Positions 26,253 through 35,226 of a stretch of DNA of 64,000 nucleotides are shown piece after piece (the first letter of the stretch is position 1; every line of letters begins with the position of its first letter). The translations under genes and the position numbers were made by a program. The notes below the pieces were generated by a model. That model saw only the letters and a list, made by a program, of their open reading frames with translations. It searched no databases and was not told where the DNA came from. Origin of the DNA: an uncultured Acetatifactor sp. (GTDB lineage: Bacteria; Bacillota; Clostridia; Lachnospirales; Lachnospiraceae); contig CAJUAH010000023.1 in the NCBI GenBank assembly GCA_910584375.1, forward strand, positions 1-64,000, given 5' to 3'.

Positions 26253-26268
26253 TGTTTCACGTGAAACA
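26253..26268. promoter_or_regulatory. parS site
   Basis: A second perfect TGTTTCACGTGAAACA, with its centre 49 bases from the first. Both lie about 9 kb from dnaA, the usual origin-proximal position. Confidence 0.97.
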
Positions 26269-26293
26269 TTCCCCATCCCATATCCTTCACCCA

Positions 26294-26938
26294 CTAATAC
26301 AGCTTAATTAAATCATTCTTAATAGCAAATACAGCCGCCTGCGTTCTATCACTCACATCAATCTTCTTAAATATATTAGAAATATGATTCTTAACAGTCC
26401 TTTCACTAATCTTAAGTTCATTAGCAATTTCCTTATTCAGCTTTCCATTAGCCACTTCAATAAGTACTTCTAACTCTCTCTTAGTAAGTTCCTCAATCTT
26501 ATCTTTATCCTTATCCCGCAACACCATTCGGTTATTAAGAATAGGTATTAAACTGGGCTGAATATAGGATTCCCCAGAAAAAACGGCATGAATAGCCTTT
26601 TGTAATTCCGAAAACTCCGATTCTTTCAAAATATATCCATCGACACCAATATCTAAAGCCTTTAACAAATATTCAATTTCATTATGAACCGTCAATATCA
26701 ATACTTTTACATTCCACTTATTTTGCCGTATCTCTTTGAGAACTTCTATCCCATTTTTCACAGGCATATTAATATCCAACAACAAAACCTGAGGTTTCAC
26801 TTTACGGATCATCTGTATACATTGTTCTCCATTACTAACCTCCCCAACTATCTCAATCGTACTGTCGCACTCCAATAACTGTCTGATCCCCTCTCTCATC
26901 AATATATGGTCATCCGCCAACATTACCCGTATACTCAT
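26294..26938 (-). CDS. NarL/LuxR-family response regulator
   Basis: A 214-residue regulator starting at ATG 26938 with GGAGG upstream; the 26980 start would add an unlikely leader. The receiver domain has acidic pocket D9/D10, phosphoacceptor D55 ('LLLDINMPVKNG') and K near 105. The C-terminal LuxR-type HTH is 'LTKRELEVLIEVANGKLNKEIANEL...TVKNHISNIFKKI'. It is transcribed directly after the kinase gene. The signal and targets are unknown. Codon use is more AT-rich than that of neighbouring housekeeping genes. Confidence 0.9.
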   Translation of the reverse strand: MSIRVMLADDHILMREGIRQLLECDSTIEIVGEVSNGEQCIQMIRKVKPQVLLLDINMPVKNGIEVLKEIRQNKWNVKVLILTVHNEIEYLLKALDIGVDGYILKESEFSELQKAIHAVFSGESYIQPSLIPILNNRMVLRDKDKDKIEELTKRELEVLIEVANGKLNKEIANELKISERTVKNHISNIFKKIDVSDRTQAAVFAIKNDLIKLY

Positions 26939-26980
26939 TATAACCTCCATGTACAGCAAATCACTGCAATCCCTCCACAA

Positions 26981-27685
26981 TCATTTAAGCGGAATTACAA
27001 CAGAAATTTTTGTCCCCTTATTTTTTTCAGAGTCAATTCTAATCTCACCGTTTAAGATCATAACTCTCTCTTTCATAACAGACAATCCAAAATGTATCTG
27101 ACCGTCCTGTTCATATTCCCCGTCCACAAATCCTTTCCCATTATCTTTTATCTCAATATAGCATACTTTATTTTCTGAATAACACTTAAGGTATATCTCG
27201 TCACCGCCAGAATGTTTTATAGCATTGGATATACATTCTTGTATAATCCTGTATATATTCGCCATAATGATATAATAAGTAGTATCTATATTTCCAATAT
27301 CCGTATATATACGAAAATTATGATCTTTATTAATATACTCTATATACCTCTGAATAGTCTCTTCAATACCAAGATCATCAAACGACATGGGACGCAAATC
27401 AAAAATAGTATTCCTTATTTCCTCTATGACAACTTTGATATTCTGTTTTACTTCCGCCAACTCCAATTTAGATCTGACAATATCTTTTTCCATATAAATA
27501 CCAGCCAGGTCTACCTGATGAATCACATGCGCAAGAGTCTGTAAAGAAGTATCATGCAATTCCATGGCAATACGTTGACGCTCTTCCTCCTGTATATTTA
27601 AAATACTGAGATCGCTCAAGGAAGAAAAAGAATAATTATTAAGATTATTATTATATGATTTTTTATTACTCATAATCCACACCAC
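26981..27685 (-). CDS. cytosolic sensor histidine kinase (HisKA_3/DegS-like)
   Basis: A 234-residue kinase with no membrane segment or sensor domain. HisKA_3 region: 'EEERQRIAMELHDTSLQTLAH' (phosphorylated His in LHDT). The HATPase_c domain has 'ISNAIKHSGGDEI' (N box), 'IKDNGKGF' and 'GLSVMKERV'. Starts at GTG 27685 or ATG 27673. It is small for the family, resembling DegS/LiaS cores lacking the input part, so it must sense through a partner or a cytoplasmic cue. It forms an operon with the response regulator. Confidence 0.88.
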   Translation of the reverse strand: MVWIMSNKKSYNNNLNNYSFSSLSDLSILNIQEEERQRIAMELHDTSLQTLAHVIHQVDLAGIYMEKDIVRSKLELAEVKQNIKVVIEEIRNTIFDLRPMSFDDLGIEETIQRYIEYINKDHNFRIYTDIGNIDTTYYIIMANIYRIIQECISNAIKHSGGDEIYLKCYSENKVCYIEIKDNGKGFVDGEYEQDGQIHFGLSVMKERVMILNGEIRIDSEKNKGTKISVVIPLK

Positions 27686-27774
27686 TTATGAAATCGATAT
27701 ATCTTCTTATATAATATACCATTTCCTGTTAAAAATAAAGTCTTTTTTTGATAATAAGACGACTTATTTCAGCC

Positions 27775-28500
27775 TCATTTCAGTGGTTCTTTTGTAGGAA
27801 TCCCTGCTTTTCGGGGATATTTTTTAGAAGTTGAACACACCTTATCAATACAGATAAGATTACGGAAAATATCACTGTCCGGCAACATAAACTTTTCAGA
27901 CTTACCAATACTGCCTCCCAACAAAGCAACCGCATTTTCCGAAACAGACAACTCCTCATCCGACCTTTCCGATTTATAAGCAACAAAACAACCGCCCACT
28001 TTGACAAAGGGAAGGCAATACTCAGACAAGCTGGCAAGATTGGCTACAGCCCTGGAAACACACAAATCAAAACGCTCTCTGTACTGTGCCAGCCTTGCAT
28101 AATCCTCCGCACGGCCATGAACGGTTTGTACACCCTGCAAACCCAAATCCTCTATCACGGCATCCAGAAATTGAATCCTTTTATGCAGACTATCCAGAAG
28201 AGTCATATTCACGGCGGGAAAAGCAATCTTCAAGGCCAGACCCGGAAAACCCGCGCCTGTTCCCACATCCAACAAAGAACAACTTTGAGACATATCAAAA
28301 ACTCTGACCAAAGTCAGACTGTCAACAAAGTGTTTCTTCATCACTTCCTCATATTCTGTTATACCTGTCAGATTCATAAAACCGTTCCATTCTATCAGTA
28401 ACTCATAATACCGGACAAATTGAGATATCTGTTTATCTGTCAACGATATCCCCAATGCATACAAATCTTTTTCGAATTGACTGGTATTATATAAACCCAC
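27775..28500 (-). CDS. rsmG: 16S rRNA (guanine-N7)-methyltransferase RsmG
   Basis: A 241-residue SAM-dependent enzyme that methylates G527 (E. coli numbering) of 16S rRNA. The SAM motif 'LLDVGTGAGFPGLALKIAFP', then 'LLDSLHKRIQFLDAVIEDL' and 'DLCVSRAVANLASLSEYCLP' are intact. Starts at GTG 28500, right after the mnmG stop, with AAAGG nearby; this is the conserved mnmG-rsmG arrangement. Confidence 0.96.
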   Translation of the reverse strand: MGLYNTSQFEKDLYALGISLTDKQISQFVRYYELLIEWNGFMNLTGITEYEEVMKKHFVDSLTLVRVFDMSQSCSLLDVGTGAGFPGLALKIAFPAVNMTLLDSLHKRIQFLDAVIEDLGLQGVQTVHGRAEDYARLAQYRERFDLCVSRAVANLASLSEYCLPFVKVGGCFVAYKSERSDEELSVSENAVALLGGSIGKSEKFMLPDSDIFRNLICIDKVCSTSKKYPRKAGIPTKEPLK

Positions 28501-28502
28501 CT

Positions 28503-30422
28503 TTATTTTCCTCCCGCACTATAGCTCTTACGCTCCAAATATATCATAAGTACAGAAATATCCGCAGGCGACACACCGGATATACGGGACGCCTGCCCCA
28601 AGGACAGAGGTCTGTATTCTTTCAGTTTCTGTCTTGCTTCCAATCTCAAAGACAGGACGTCGTCATAATCAATATCCTGCGGTATCTTCTTTTTTTCCAT
28701 CTTTTTATACTGTTCTACCTGTTTGAGCTGTCGTTGGATATATCCTTCATACTTTATCTCAATCTCCACCTGCTCCACCACATCCCGGGGAAGGGAAGGT
28801 CTGCTCTGATCCATAGGCGCCAATATTTCATAGTCCAGTTCCGGACGGCATATCAACTCTGCCAGAGTAGAACCTGTCTTCAGGCTGCTGCTTCCGTGAG
28901 ACCGCAAAAAATCCTGCGTTTCCTGTCCCGCTCCCACAACATGAGATTTCAAGCGTCGAATCTCCCCGCGGATCAGCTCTTCTTTGACCAATAACTTATC
29001 ATAGTCTTCCTGAGAAATCAATCCCACATCATATCCCTTTTTTCTAAGCCGCAAATCCGCGTTATCCTGTCGAAGCAATAGTCTATACTCCGCTCTGGAT
29101 GTCATCATACGGTATGGCTCTCTGTTATCCTTTGTCACCAGATCATCTATCAAAACACCTATATAACTTTCCGAGCGGTCTAAAATCAAGGGTTCCCTTC
29201 CCAGAATCGACATGGCCGCATTAATACCCGCTATCAATCCCTGGGCTGCAGCTTCTTCATATCCGCTGCTGCCGTTAAACTGTCCGCCACTGAACAGCCC
29301 TTTCACTTCCTTAAATTCCAGAGTGGGATACAACTGTTTAGCATTAATACAGTCATATTCAATCGCATAAGCATTTCTAACGATTCTGCAATTTTCCAGT
29401 CCGGGAACTGTCCGGTACATAGCCAGCTGCACATCCTCCGGCAACGAAGAAGACATACCGCCCACATACATTTCATTGGTATGTAATCCTTCCGGTTCTA
29501 TAAATACCTGATGCCTGTCTTTATCCGCAAACTTAACCACTTTATCTTCAATGGAAGGACAATATCTGGGGCCGGTTCCTTCAATGATCCCTGCATAAAT
29601 CGGTGATCTGTCCAGATTGTCACGGATAATTTCATGCGTTTTTTCATTGGTATAGGTAAGCCAGCAGGATACCTGTTCCTTTTGAATGGATGCAGGATCC
29701 GTGGAAAATGAAAAAGGCACAATCCTTTCATCCCCAAACTGTTCCTCCATCTTTGTATAATCAATACTTCTTCCATCCATTCTGGCAGGCGTGCCGGTCT
29801 TAAATCGGCGCAGCTCTATACCCATCTCCCGCAGAGAATCCGATAAATAAGTGGCAGCCTGCAATCCGTTCGGACCTGTATAAGTGATAGACTCTCCGCA
29901 AAGACACCTGGCTTTTAAATATGTTCCCGTACAGAGAATAACCGCCTTACATTCATAGACAGCACCGGTAAATGTCATTACGCCAACAACAGACTTATAT
30001 CTATCCTGCTGTTTCCACAAGAGTCTGCACACTTCCGCCTGTTTTATAGTTAGATGTTCCTGTCCTTCCAAAACTCTGCGCATCTCTCTGGTATAATCCG
30101 CTTTATCTGCCTGGGCGCGCAGCGAATGCACGGCAGGACCTTTTGACACATTCAACATCTTGGACTGTATAAAGGTTCTGTCAATATTTTTTCCCATTTC
30201 CCCACCCAGAGCATCTATCTCACGTACCAGATGTCCCTTGGAAGAACCTCCTATATTTGGATTGCAGGGCATCAAGGCAATACTGTCCACACTAACGGTA
30301 AATATCACTGTATCCAATCCCAGTCTGGCGCAGGATAAAGCCGCCTCACACCCCGCATGTCCGGCTCCCACCACACATACATCCACTTGTTCCCGAATCT
30401 CAGATATCTTACCCATTCTCAA
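28503..30422 (-). CDS. mnmG: tRNA uridine-5-carboxymethylaminomethyl(34) synthesis enzyme MnmG
   Basis: A 639-residue FAD enzyme that with MnmE modifies wobble U34. FAD-binding 'VVGAGHAGCEAALSCARLGL' at the N-terminus, then 'NPNIGGSSKGHLVREIDALGG', 'GTYLKARCLCGES' and 'RAEYRLLLRQDNADLRL'. C-terminal helical domain ends with 'ISGVSPADISVLMIYLERK'. The length is normal. It lies 15 bases downstream of mnmE. Confidence 0.98.
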   Translation of the reverse strand: MRMGKISEIREQVDVCVVGAGHAGCEAALSCARLGLDTVIFTVSVDSIALMPCNPNIGGSSKGHLVREIDALGGEMGKNIDRTFIQSKMLNVSKGPAVHSLRAQADKADYTREMRRVLEGQEHLTIKQAEVCRLLWKQQDRYKSVVGVMTFTGAVYECKAVILCTGTYLKARCLCGESITYTGPNGLQAATYLSDSLREMGIELRRFKTGTPARMDGRSIDYTKMEEQFGDERIVPFSFSTDPASIQKEQVSCWLTYTNEKTHEIIRDNLDRSPIYAGIIEGTGPRYCPSIEDKVVKFADKDRHQVFIEPEGLHTNEMYVGGMSSSLPEDVQLAMYRTVPGLENCRIVRNAYAIEYDCINAKQLYPTLEFKEVKGLFSGGQFNGSSGYEEAAAQGLIAGINAAMSILGREPLILDRSESYIGVLIDDLVTKDNREPYRMMTSRAEYRLLLRQDNADLRLRKKGYDVGLISQEDYDKLLVKEELIRGEIRRLKSHVVGAGQETQDFLRSHGSSSLKTGSTLAELICRPELDYEILAPMDQSRPSLPRDVVEQVEIEIKYEGYIQRQLKQVEQYKKMEKKKIPQDIDYDDVLSLRLEARQKLKEYRPLSLGQASRISGVSPADISVLMIYLERKSYSAGGK

Positions 30423-30437
30423 ACCCTTCTCAACTCT

Positions 30438-31826
30438 CTACTTACCCATACAAAATTTGGAAAATATCTCCTGCACCAAATCATCTCCCACTTCCTCGCC
30501 CAGGATATGACCCAGTGAAACATAAGCGCCCATCAAATCAATAGAATAGAAATCCTCGGACATATGTTTTTGCAGGCCCTGTTCTACCATGGATAAACTA
30601 TAGCGGGCCTCTCGTAATGCCTCTGTATGCCTTATATTTGTAATCACAGTCTCCGAGTCTTCTTTCACCGTTCCCTGGAAAAAAAGCAGTTGGATTAATT
30701 TCTTAAGCTGACTTATACCCGTACCCTCACTTGCGGAAATTCTCGCGATTTTCAAATCTTCTCTGTCAGGAAAAAAAGAATGTATCTGTTCGTCCGACAC
30801 TATCGTCGTCAGGTCAGCTTTATTGACGATTACAATCACCGGCTTTTGACCAATAAGAGAAATAATCTCTTTTTCCCGTTGATCAGGCGGCTCGCTGCCA
30901 TCTATCACAAAAAGAATCAAATCTGCTCTCTCCGCGTATTCCTTCGCTTTATCCACACCTATCTGTTCCACTATATCCTCTGTGGGACGAATTCCTGCCG
31001 TATCTACAATATGAAGAAGTATTCCGTCCAGGCTTACACTTTCCTGTAAAACATCTCTGGTAGTACCTGGCACTTGTGTCACAATTGCTCTCTCTTCTCC
31101 CATAATTGCATTGAGCAGCGAAGACTTTCCCGCATTTGGACGGCCAACGATCACAGTCTTTATCCCCTGGCTGATAATCTTTCCATCGTTTGCGGACGCT
31201 ATTAATCCGTCAATCCGTTGCATAAAGAGACCGCATTTTTCCGTCAGTCTTTTTTCATAATCATCCAGGCTGATATGTTCCGGATCGTCCAGAGCAGACT
31301 CTATAAAAGCAATCTCATAAAGAATTTGTTCTCTCAAGTCTCTTATTACGGAAGTCAATTTTCCTGTGAGCTGATTCATGGAGGCAGAGAGCGCCAGCTC
31401 ACTCTGTGAATGTATAACATCCATGACTGCCTCGGCCTGCGACAGATCAATTCTGCCGTTTAAAAATGCTCTCCTGGTAAACTCTCCGGGTTCAGCCAAT
31501 CTGGCGCCTGCGCAGAGTACCAATTGCAACACTTTCTGTAAAAGCAGTATCCCACCATGACAGTTAATCTCCACCGTATCTTCCGTTGTATAGCTGTGAG
31601 GCGCTTTCAATAATACTACCATCACCTCATCCAGTATGGAACCTTTATCCATGATATACCCATATGAAACCGTATGACTGGCCTTGAGGGACAAAGTTTT
31701 CTTTCCGCGGGAATTACAAAAAATACGATCCGCTATAGATATGGCTTCCGGGCCGGATATTCGTACAATCCCTATTCCCGCGTCAGATAATGCCGTAGCA
31801 ATAGCCGCTATTGTATCTGTTTTCAT
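30438..31826 (-). CDS. mnmE: tRNA modification GTPase MnmE
   Basis: A 462-residue GTPase starting at ATG 31826 behind AAAGGGTGA (GTG 31838 is the alternative). N-terminal TrmE domain ('DTIAAIATALSDAGIGIVRISG', the folate-binding part), helical domain, inserted G domain with G1 'GRPNAGKSSLLNAI', G2 'GTTRDVL', G3 'DTAGIR', G4 'NKAD', and the C-terminal CMGK motif (usually C-[IL]-G-K) with its essential Cys. It acts with MnmG. Confidence 0.98.
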   Translation of the reverse strand: MKTDTIAAIATALSDAGIGIVRISGPEAISIADRIFCNSRGKKTLSLKASHTVSYGYIMDKGSILDEVMVVLLKAPHSYTTEDTVEINCHGGILLLQKVLQLVLCAGARLAEPGEFTRRAFLNGRIDLSQAEAVMDVIHSQSELALSASMNQLTGKLTSVIRDLREQILYEIAFIESALDDPEHISLDDYEKRLTEKCGLFMQRIDGLIASANDGKIISQGIKTVIVGRPNAGKSSLLNAIMGEERAIVTQVPGTTRDVLQESVSLDGILLHIVDTAGIRPTEDIVEQIGVDKAKEYAERADLILFVIDGSEPPDQREKEIISLIGQKPVIVIVNKADLTTIVSDEQIHSFFPDREDLKIARISASEGTGISQLKKLIQLLFFQGTVKEDSETVITNIRHTEALREARYSLSMVEQGLQKHMSEDFYSIDLMGAYVSLGHILGEEVGDDLVQEIFSKFCMGK

Positions 31827-31851
31827 CTTTCTTATCACCCTTTTATAAAGA

Positions 31852-31879
31852 ATACCGAATGTATCTCTACATTCGGTAT
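31852..31879 (-). terminator. hairpin between jag and mnmE
   Basis: A perfect 12-bp stem (ATACCGAATGTA / TACATTCGGTAT) with a four-base loop, 9 bases after the jag stop codon. The following T tract is weak (TTCTTTATAA), so it may be a partial terminator or a processing site. Confidence 0.5.
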
Positions 31880-31888
31880 CTCAGTCAC

Positions 31889-32518
31889 TTATGAATTGCG
31901 TTTAAGAGTAACCACTACTCTTCTGAAGGGTTCATCTCCTTCACTGTGAGTCGTCACATATTTATCATTCTGTAAAGCGGAATGAATGATACGCCTCTCA
32001 TAGGGATTCATGGGCTCCAAAGATACAGGTCTTTTATTTCTCTTTACCTTGTACGCAATATTTTTGGCAAGATTTTCAAGGGTCTCTTTTCTTCTCTCTC
32101 TGTAATTTTCAGTGTCTACCTTGACACGGATATATTCGTCCGTACCCTTGTTTACCACCAGAGAGACCAGGTATTGCAGAGAATCTAATGTCTGTCCTCT
32201 CTTACCAATCAGGACGCCCATATCGTCGCCGTTTAATTCCACATCCAGGGACCTCTCCGCCTCATCATACTGCACATCTACTGTAACGATCATATTCATA
32301 GCGGCAAACACATCTTTTAAAAAGTTTCCGGCATCGTCTTCCACAGAACATTTTACACAGGCTTTGATAACTGCCGGCTTGGCTCCTATACCCAAAAATC
32401 CGGCGGAACCTTCCTCCAGTACATCGTATTGCAGTCTGTCACTGGCGACGCCCAGTTTCTGACAGGCCTCAATAACCGCATCATTTACCGTTTTTGCCGA
32501 TACTTCAATGTATTCCAT
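31889..32518 (-). CDS. jag: RNA-binding protein Jag (KhpB/EloR-like)
   Basis: A 209-residue protein: N-terminal Jag_N domain ('VSAKTVNDAVIEACQKLGV', 'EGSAGFLGIGAKPA'), central KH domain ('GVLIGKRGQTLDSLQYLVSLV') and C-terminal R3H domain ('LEPMNPYERRIIHSAL'). Partners with KhpA in other Firmicutes and affects cell elongation. It keeps the conserved position next to yidC; GGAGG precedes ATG 32518. Confidence 0.96.
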   Translation of the reverse strand: MEYIEVSAKTVNDAVIEACQKLGVASDRLQYDVLEEGSAGFLGIGAKPAVIKACVKCSVEDDAGNFLKDVFAAMNMIVTVDVQYDEAERSLDVELNGDDMGVLIGKRGQTLDSLQYLVSLVVNKGTDEYIRVKVDTENYRERRKETLENLAKNIAYKVKRNKRPVSLEPMNPYERRIIHSALQNDKYVTTHSEGDEPFRRVVVTLKRNS

Positions 32519-32536
32519 AATTTAACCCTCCCTATG

Positions 32537-33907
32537 CTATTTGTTATTTCTTTCATTATATTCCTTTACCAGATTTGCTTTAGCCGCTATACTTCCCGAA
32601 TTGGATTTACCGCCATTGCCCGTATTGACTGTTTTCTTATCCCCGCCGTCTCCGGAACCAGTATTTAAACTTGCCTTTCCGGCAATACTCTTTGTATTCA
32701 TACTGGCATAGGTATTCAATATTTCCTGTTGCTTTTGCAACTTTTCCATCTTTTTAGCGCTCTTAACTGAATTCTTTTTAATTATATCATCAAAACTCAT
32801 CTTGTCCAACTGTTTATTGATTATAATCATCAGAATCGTTCTGACCACCGCGCTGGCAATCCAGTACAAACCCAAACCGGAAGGTAATGTGAAACAGAAC
32901 CATGCGGAAAAAACAGGCATGACCATATTCATCATTTTCATGGAGGAGGCCATACTGTTTGCCTCCGCATTTTTATTCTCCGGCTGCGGCATCAGTTTTA
33001 TACTGATCAATTGTGTTACGGCAGACAGAACAGGTATCATGATTGCGCCAATCAACAGACCCCAGGCTCCAATGCTGTAAGCGTTGGATATAATATGCTG
33101 AGGAGAATTAGCGATATTCAGACCAAGGAAATTATTATAAGTATCCAACAGGCCCCTGGTAGTATCATTGCTTAAAATTAACTGTCCGTTATAGGTAAGC
33201 TCAGCTAAGTCATAATGTTTTGAAACTATCGCCATATCGCTGGTTGACAATTTGTTCAGAACATCTATAAGACTGTTGACAGCTTTATCGCCAGCCCCTT
33301 CCACATTCAAATATCTGCCATACATGGAAACCGTATTTTTAATAGTCTGCGTTATATGTGTGTTCGCATTTGTATATATATGTTTTCCAAGCGCAGAGAC
33401 TGTCCTTTTTACTTCATTATTTAATAAAAAGGCAGCGCCATCCGTACTCATAATACGGTCTGCCAATATGCGGAACGTATCGCCGATCTTACCGACATAG
33501 GCCGGTATGGCATATATTACCCTGTACAGAGCAAGCAATATGGGCATCTGTATCAACAATTGAACGCAACTGCCGGAAGCGGATACCCCGTATTTTGCAT
33601 ATACGGCCTGTATTTCCTGATTCTGTGCCATTGCAGATTCGTTATCTTTTTTATTCTTATATTTTTCCTGAATAGCCTGTATCTCCGGCTGCATCTTATT
33701 GGAAAGTTTTGAGAATTTCTGCTGTTTGATTGTCAAAGGCAACATGAGCAGATTGACTACCACCGTAAAAAGGATGATTGCCAATCCGATATTAGGAATG
33801 CCTATAAAATCAATCACATTGAAGATACCTTCCATGATCAGACCCAGCAGCCTGGCAACCCAACCTATAAGGAAAGTATCATCCTTGGTCAATAATATTA
33901 CGTTCAT
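32537..33907 (-). CDS. yidC: membrane protein insertase YidC (Oxa1/SpoIIIJ type)
   Basis: A 456-residue insertase. Membrane segments near residues 12-35 and 40-60, the Oxa1 amphipathic block ('LPLTIKQQKFSKLSNKMQPE'), 'GSCVQLLIQMPILLALYRVI', and late segments around 'WGLLIGAIMIPVLSA', 'MPVFSAWFCFTLPSGLGLYW' and 'VVRTILMII'. Between TM2 and TM3 there is an extracytoplasmic insertion of ~130 residues (about 130-265) that short Firmicutes homologues lack. No lipobox is seen. The C-terminal tail is long, G/S/N/K-rich. Confidence 0.95.
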   Translation of the reverse strand: MNVILLTKDDTFLIGWVARLLGLIMEGIFNVIDFIGIPNIGLAIILFTVVVNLLMLPLTIKQQKFSKLSNKMQPEIQAIQEKYKNKKDNESAMAQNQEIQAVYAKYGVSASGSCVQLLIQMPILLALYRVIYAIPAYVGKIGDTFRILADRIMSTDGAAFLLNNEVKRTVSALGKHIYTNANTHITQTIKNTVSMYGRYLNVEGAGDKAVNSLIDVLNKLSTSDMAIVSKHYDLAELTYNGQLILSNDTTRGLLDTYNNFLGLNIANSPQHIISNAYSIGAWGLLIGAIMIPVLSAVTQLISIKLMPQPENKNAEANSMASSMKMMNMVMPVFSAWFCFTLPSGLGLYWIASAVVRTILMIIINKQLDKMSFDDIIKKNSVKSAKKMEKLQKQQEILNTYASMNTKSIAGKASLNTGSGDGGDKKTVNTGNGGKSNSGSIAAKANLVKEYNERNNK

Positions 33908-33945
33908 CTTTACCTCATTTCCTATAAAGATCTGTACCAGAAATA

Positions 33946-34155
33946 TCAGGGAACAGGATCATAACCTCCCTTTGAAAAAGGATTGCAGCGGAGTATCCTC
34001 CACAACGCCAAAAAAGATCCCTTGAAAGCACCGTATTTCATAACAGCCTCAAGGCCGTACTGGGAACAGGTAGGCACATAGGGACATTTTGTACGTTTCA
34101 TAGGAGAAATATATTTCTGGTAAAATCTTATAAGCGCAACTATAATTTTTTTCAT
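33946..34155 (-). CDS. yidD: membrane protein insertion efficiency factor YidD
   Basis: A 69-residue protein starting at ATG 34155 (a TTG 15 bases upstream is possible). It shows the YidD signature 'FYQKYISPMKRTKCPYVPTCSQYGLEA' in pieces and 'LRCNPFSKGGYDPVP', with three conserved Cys. It is translationally coupled to rnpA, as usual. Confidence 0.95.
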   Translation of the reverse strand: MKKIIVALIRFYQKYISPMKRTKCPYVPTCSQYGLEAVMKYGAFKGSFLALWRILRCNPFSKGGYDPVP

Positions 34156-34166
34156 ATTATTCAAAA

Positions 34167-34520
34167 TCAATCAAAATACAAACAGACCTTAATCAATTTA
34201 TGGAGTTTTGCCAAATGTAAAAGAGCGCTCTCCACTTCACAGTAGCCCACACCGGCTGCGTTAGGTCTTGCGACGATTACCATATCCAAACCACTATTGA
34301 ATATGTTTTCATGTAATCGGTAACTTTCTCTTACCAGCCTTGTAACACGATGCCTTACAACGCTGTTGCCGACTTTCCTGCTGACGCTGATTCCAATCCG
34401 GTTCCTATCCGTGCCATTTTCCTTAACATACATGATCAGATATTTATTTGCATAGGATCTGCCGTTTTTATATACAAACTGGAACTGCGTATATTTTTTT
34501 AGCGACTCTGAAAATTTCAT
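34167..34520 (-). CDS. rnpA: ribonuclease P protein component
   Basis: A 117-residue basic protein that assists the RNase P RNA in tRNA 5' maturation. Family motif 'RNRIGISVSRKVGNSVVRHRVTRLVRESYR' is present (RNR motif included). Normal length, 26 bases after the rpmH terminator. Confidence 0.97.
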   Translation of the reverse strand: MKFSESLKKYTQFQFVYKNGRSYANKYLIMYVKENGTDRNRIGISVSRKVGNSVVRHRVTRLVRESYRLHENIFNSGLDMVIVARPNAAGVGYCEVESALLHLAKLHKLIKVCLYFD

Positions 34521-34546
34521 ATAATATCCTGTCCTCTTTTTTCAGA

Positions 34547-34573
34547 GAAAAAAAGGTCACATTGCTGTGACCT
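34547..34573 (-). terminator. rpmH-rnpA intergenic terminator
   Basis: On the minus strand AGGTCAC pairs with GTGACCT around a CAGCAAT-type loop and is followed by seven T. It overlaps the rpmH stop codon and may reduce transcription into rnpA. Confidence 0.7.
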
Positions 34574-34706
34574 ATGCTGATAATTTCTTTCTTCCCTTTG
34601 CACGTCTCGCCGCCAGAACTTTTCTACCGCCGGGAGTACTCATTCTCGCTCTGAAACCGTGAACCCTGAATCTGGATCTCTTCTTAGGCTGAAATGTCAT
34701 CTTCAT
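34572..34706 (-). CDS. rpmH: 50S ribosomal protein L34
   Basis: A 44-residue Arg/Lys-rich ribosomal protein, MKMTFQPKKRSRFRVHGFRA at the start and 'GRKVLAARRAKGRKKLSA' at the end. GGAGGTGCGTTTGT precedes ATG 34706. Its position next to oriC and opposite dnaA is the Firmicutes norm. Confidence 0.98.
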   Translation of the reverse strand: MKMTFQPKKRSRFRVHGFRARMSTPGGRKVLAARRAKGRKKLSA

Positions 34707-34844
34707 ACAAACGCACCTCCTTCTCTGACCTTAATTTATAATAAGGTTGTATTAATCTCCTGCGGAAAATAGCATATTGATTGTATAAGAAAAGTGCCGC
34801 AATGTCAAGTAAATATCGGATTTTTTTCTTTTATTTTTAGAAAC

Positions 34845-35120
34845 AATCCCGTAAAAAAAATTTTTTTTGAGTTATCCACAGCTATATACACAGATTTTTA
34901 TGAACACACAGTTATCCACATACTGTTGATAATTTGTGGATAACTATTTCCATTAATCACTACATCTTGTTTTTTACGATATAATATGGATCAAGATAAT
35001 GTATTTAAACCGACTTTCAAGTATCCACAAATTATACAATCTATACACAGCACTGTCCACATTTCAATTTATATATACCACTTATACCCCGTTTTATCAA
35101 CAGGATGTGGATAACTTTAT
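34845..35120. other. oriC, dnaA-proximal part with DnaA boxes
   Basis: Perfect DnaA boxes (TTATCCACA or its complement) at 34872-34880, 34912-34920, 34935-34943 and 35106-35114, with weaker copies at 35021-35029 and 35053-35061. An A/T run at 34850-34868 and AT-rich DNA to 35210 can serve as the unwinding zone. Placement between rpmH and dnaA agrees with the standard Firmicutes origin. Confidence 0.93.
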
Positions 35121-35226
35121 TCCGTATTTGTTCAAAACTAACATTTGAAATATTTCCGACTTTATATTAATATAGGGTTGTAGGCTCGTTTTTAAAGAGC
35201 AGAAATGGAAATTGAAAGGGAAAGAA

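Noticed and set aside
25925..26307. Several 60-100 codon frames in and around the GC-rich palindrome
   Set aside because: They are low-complexity products of the palindrome and parS DNA on both strands, without ribosome sites.
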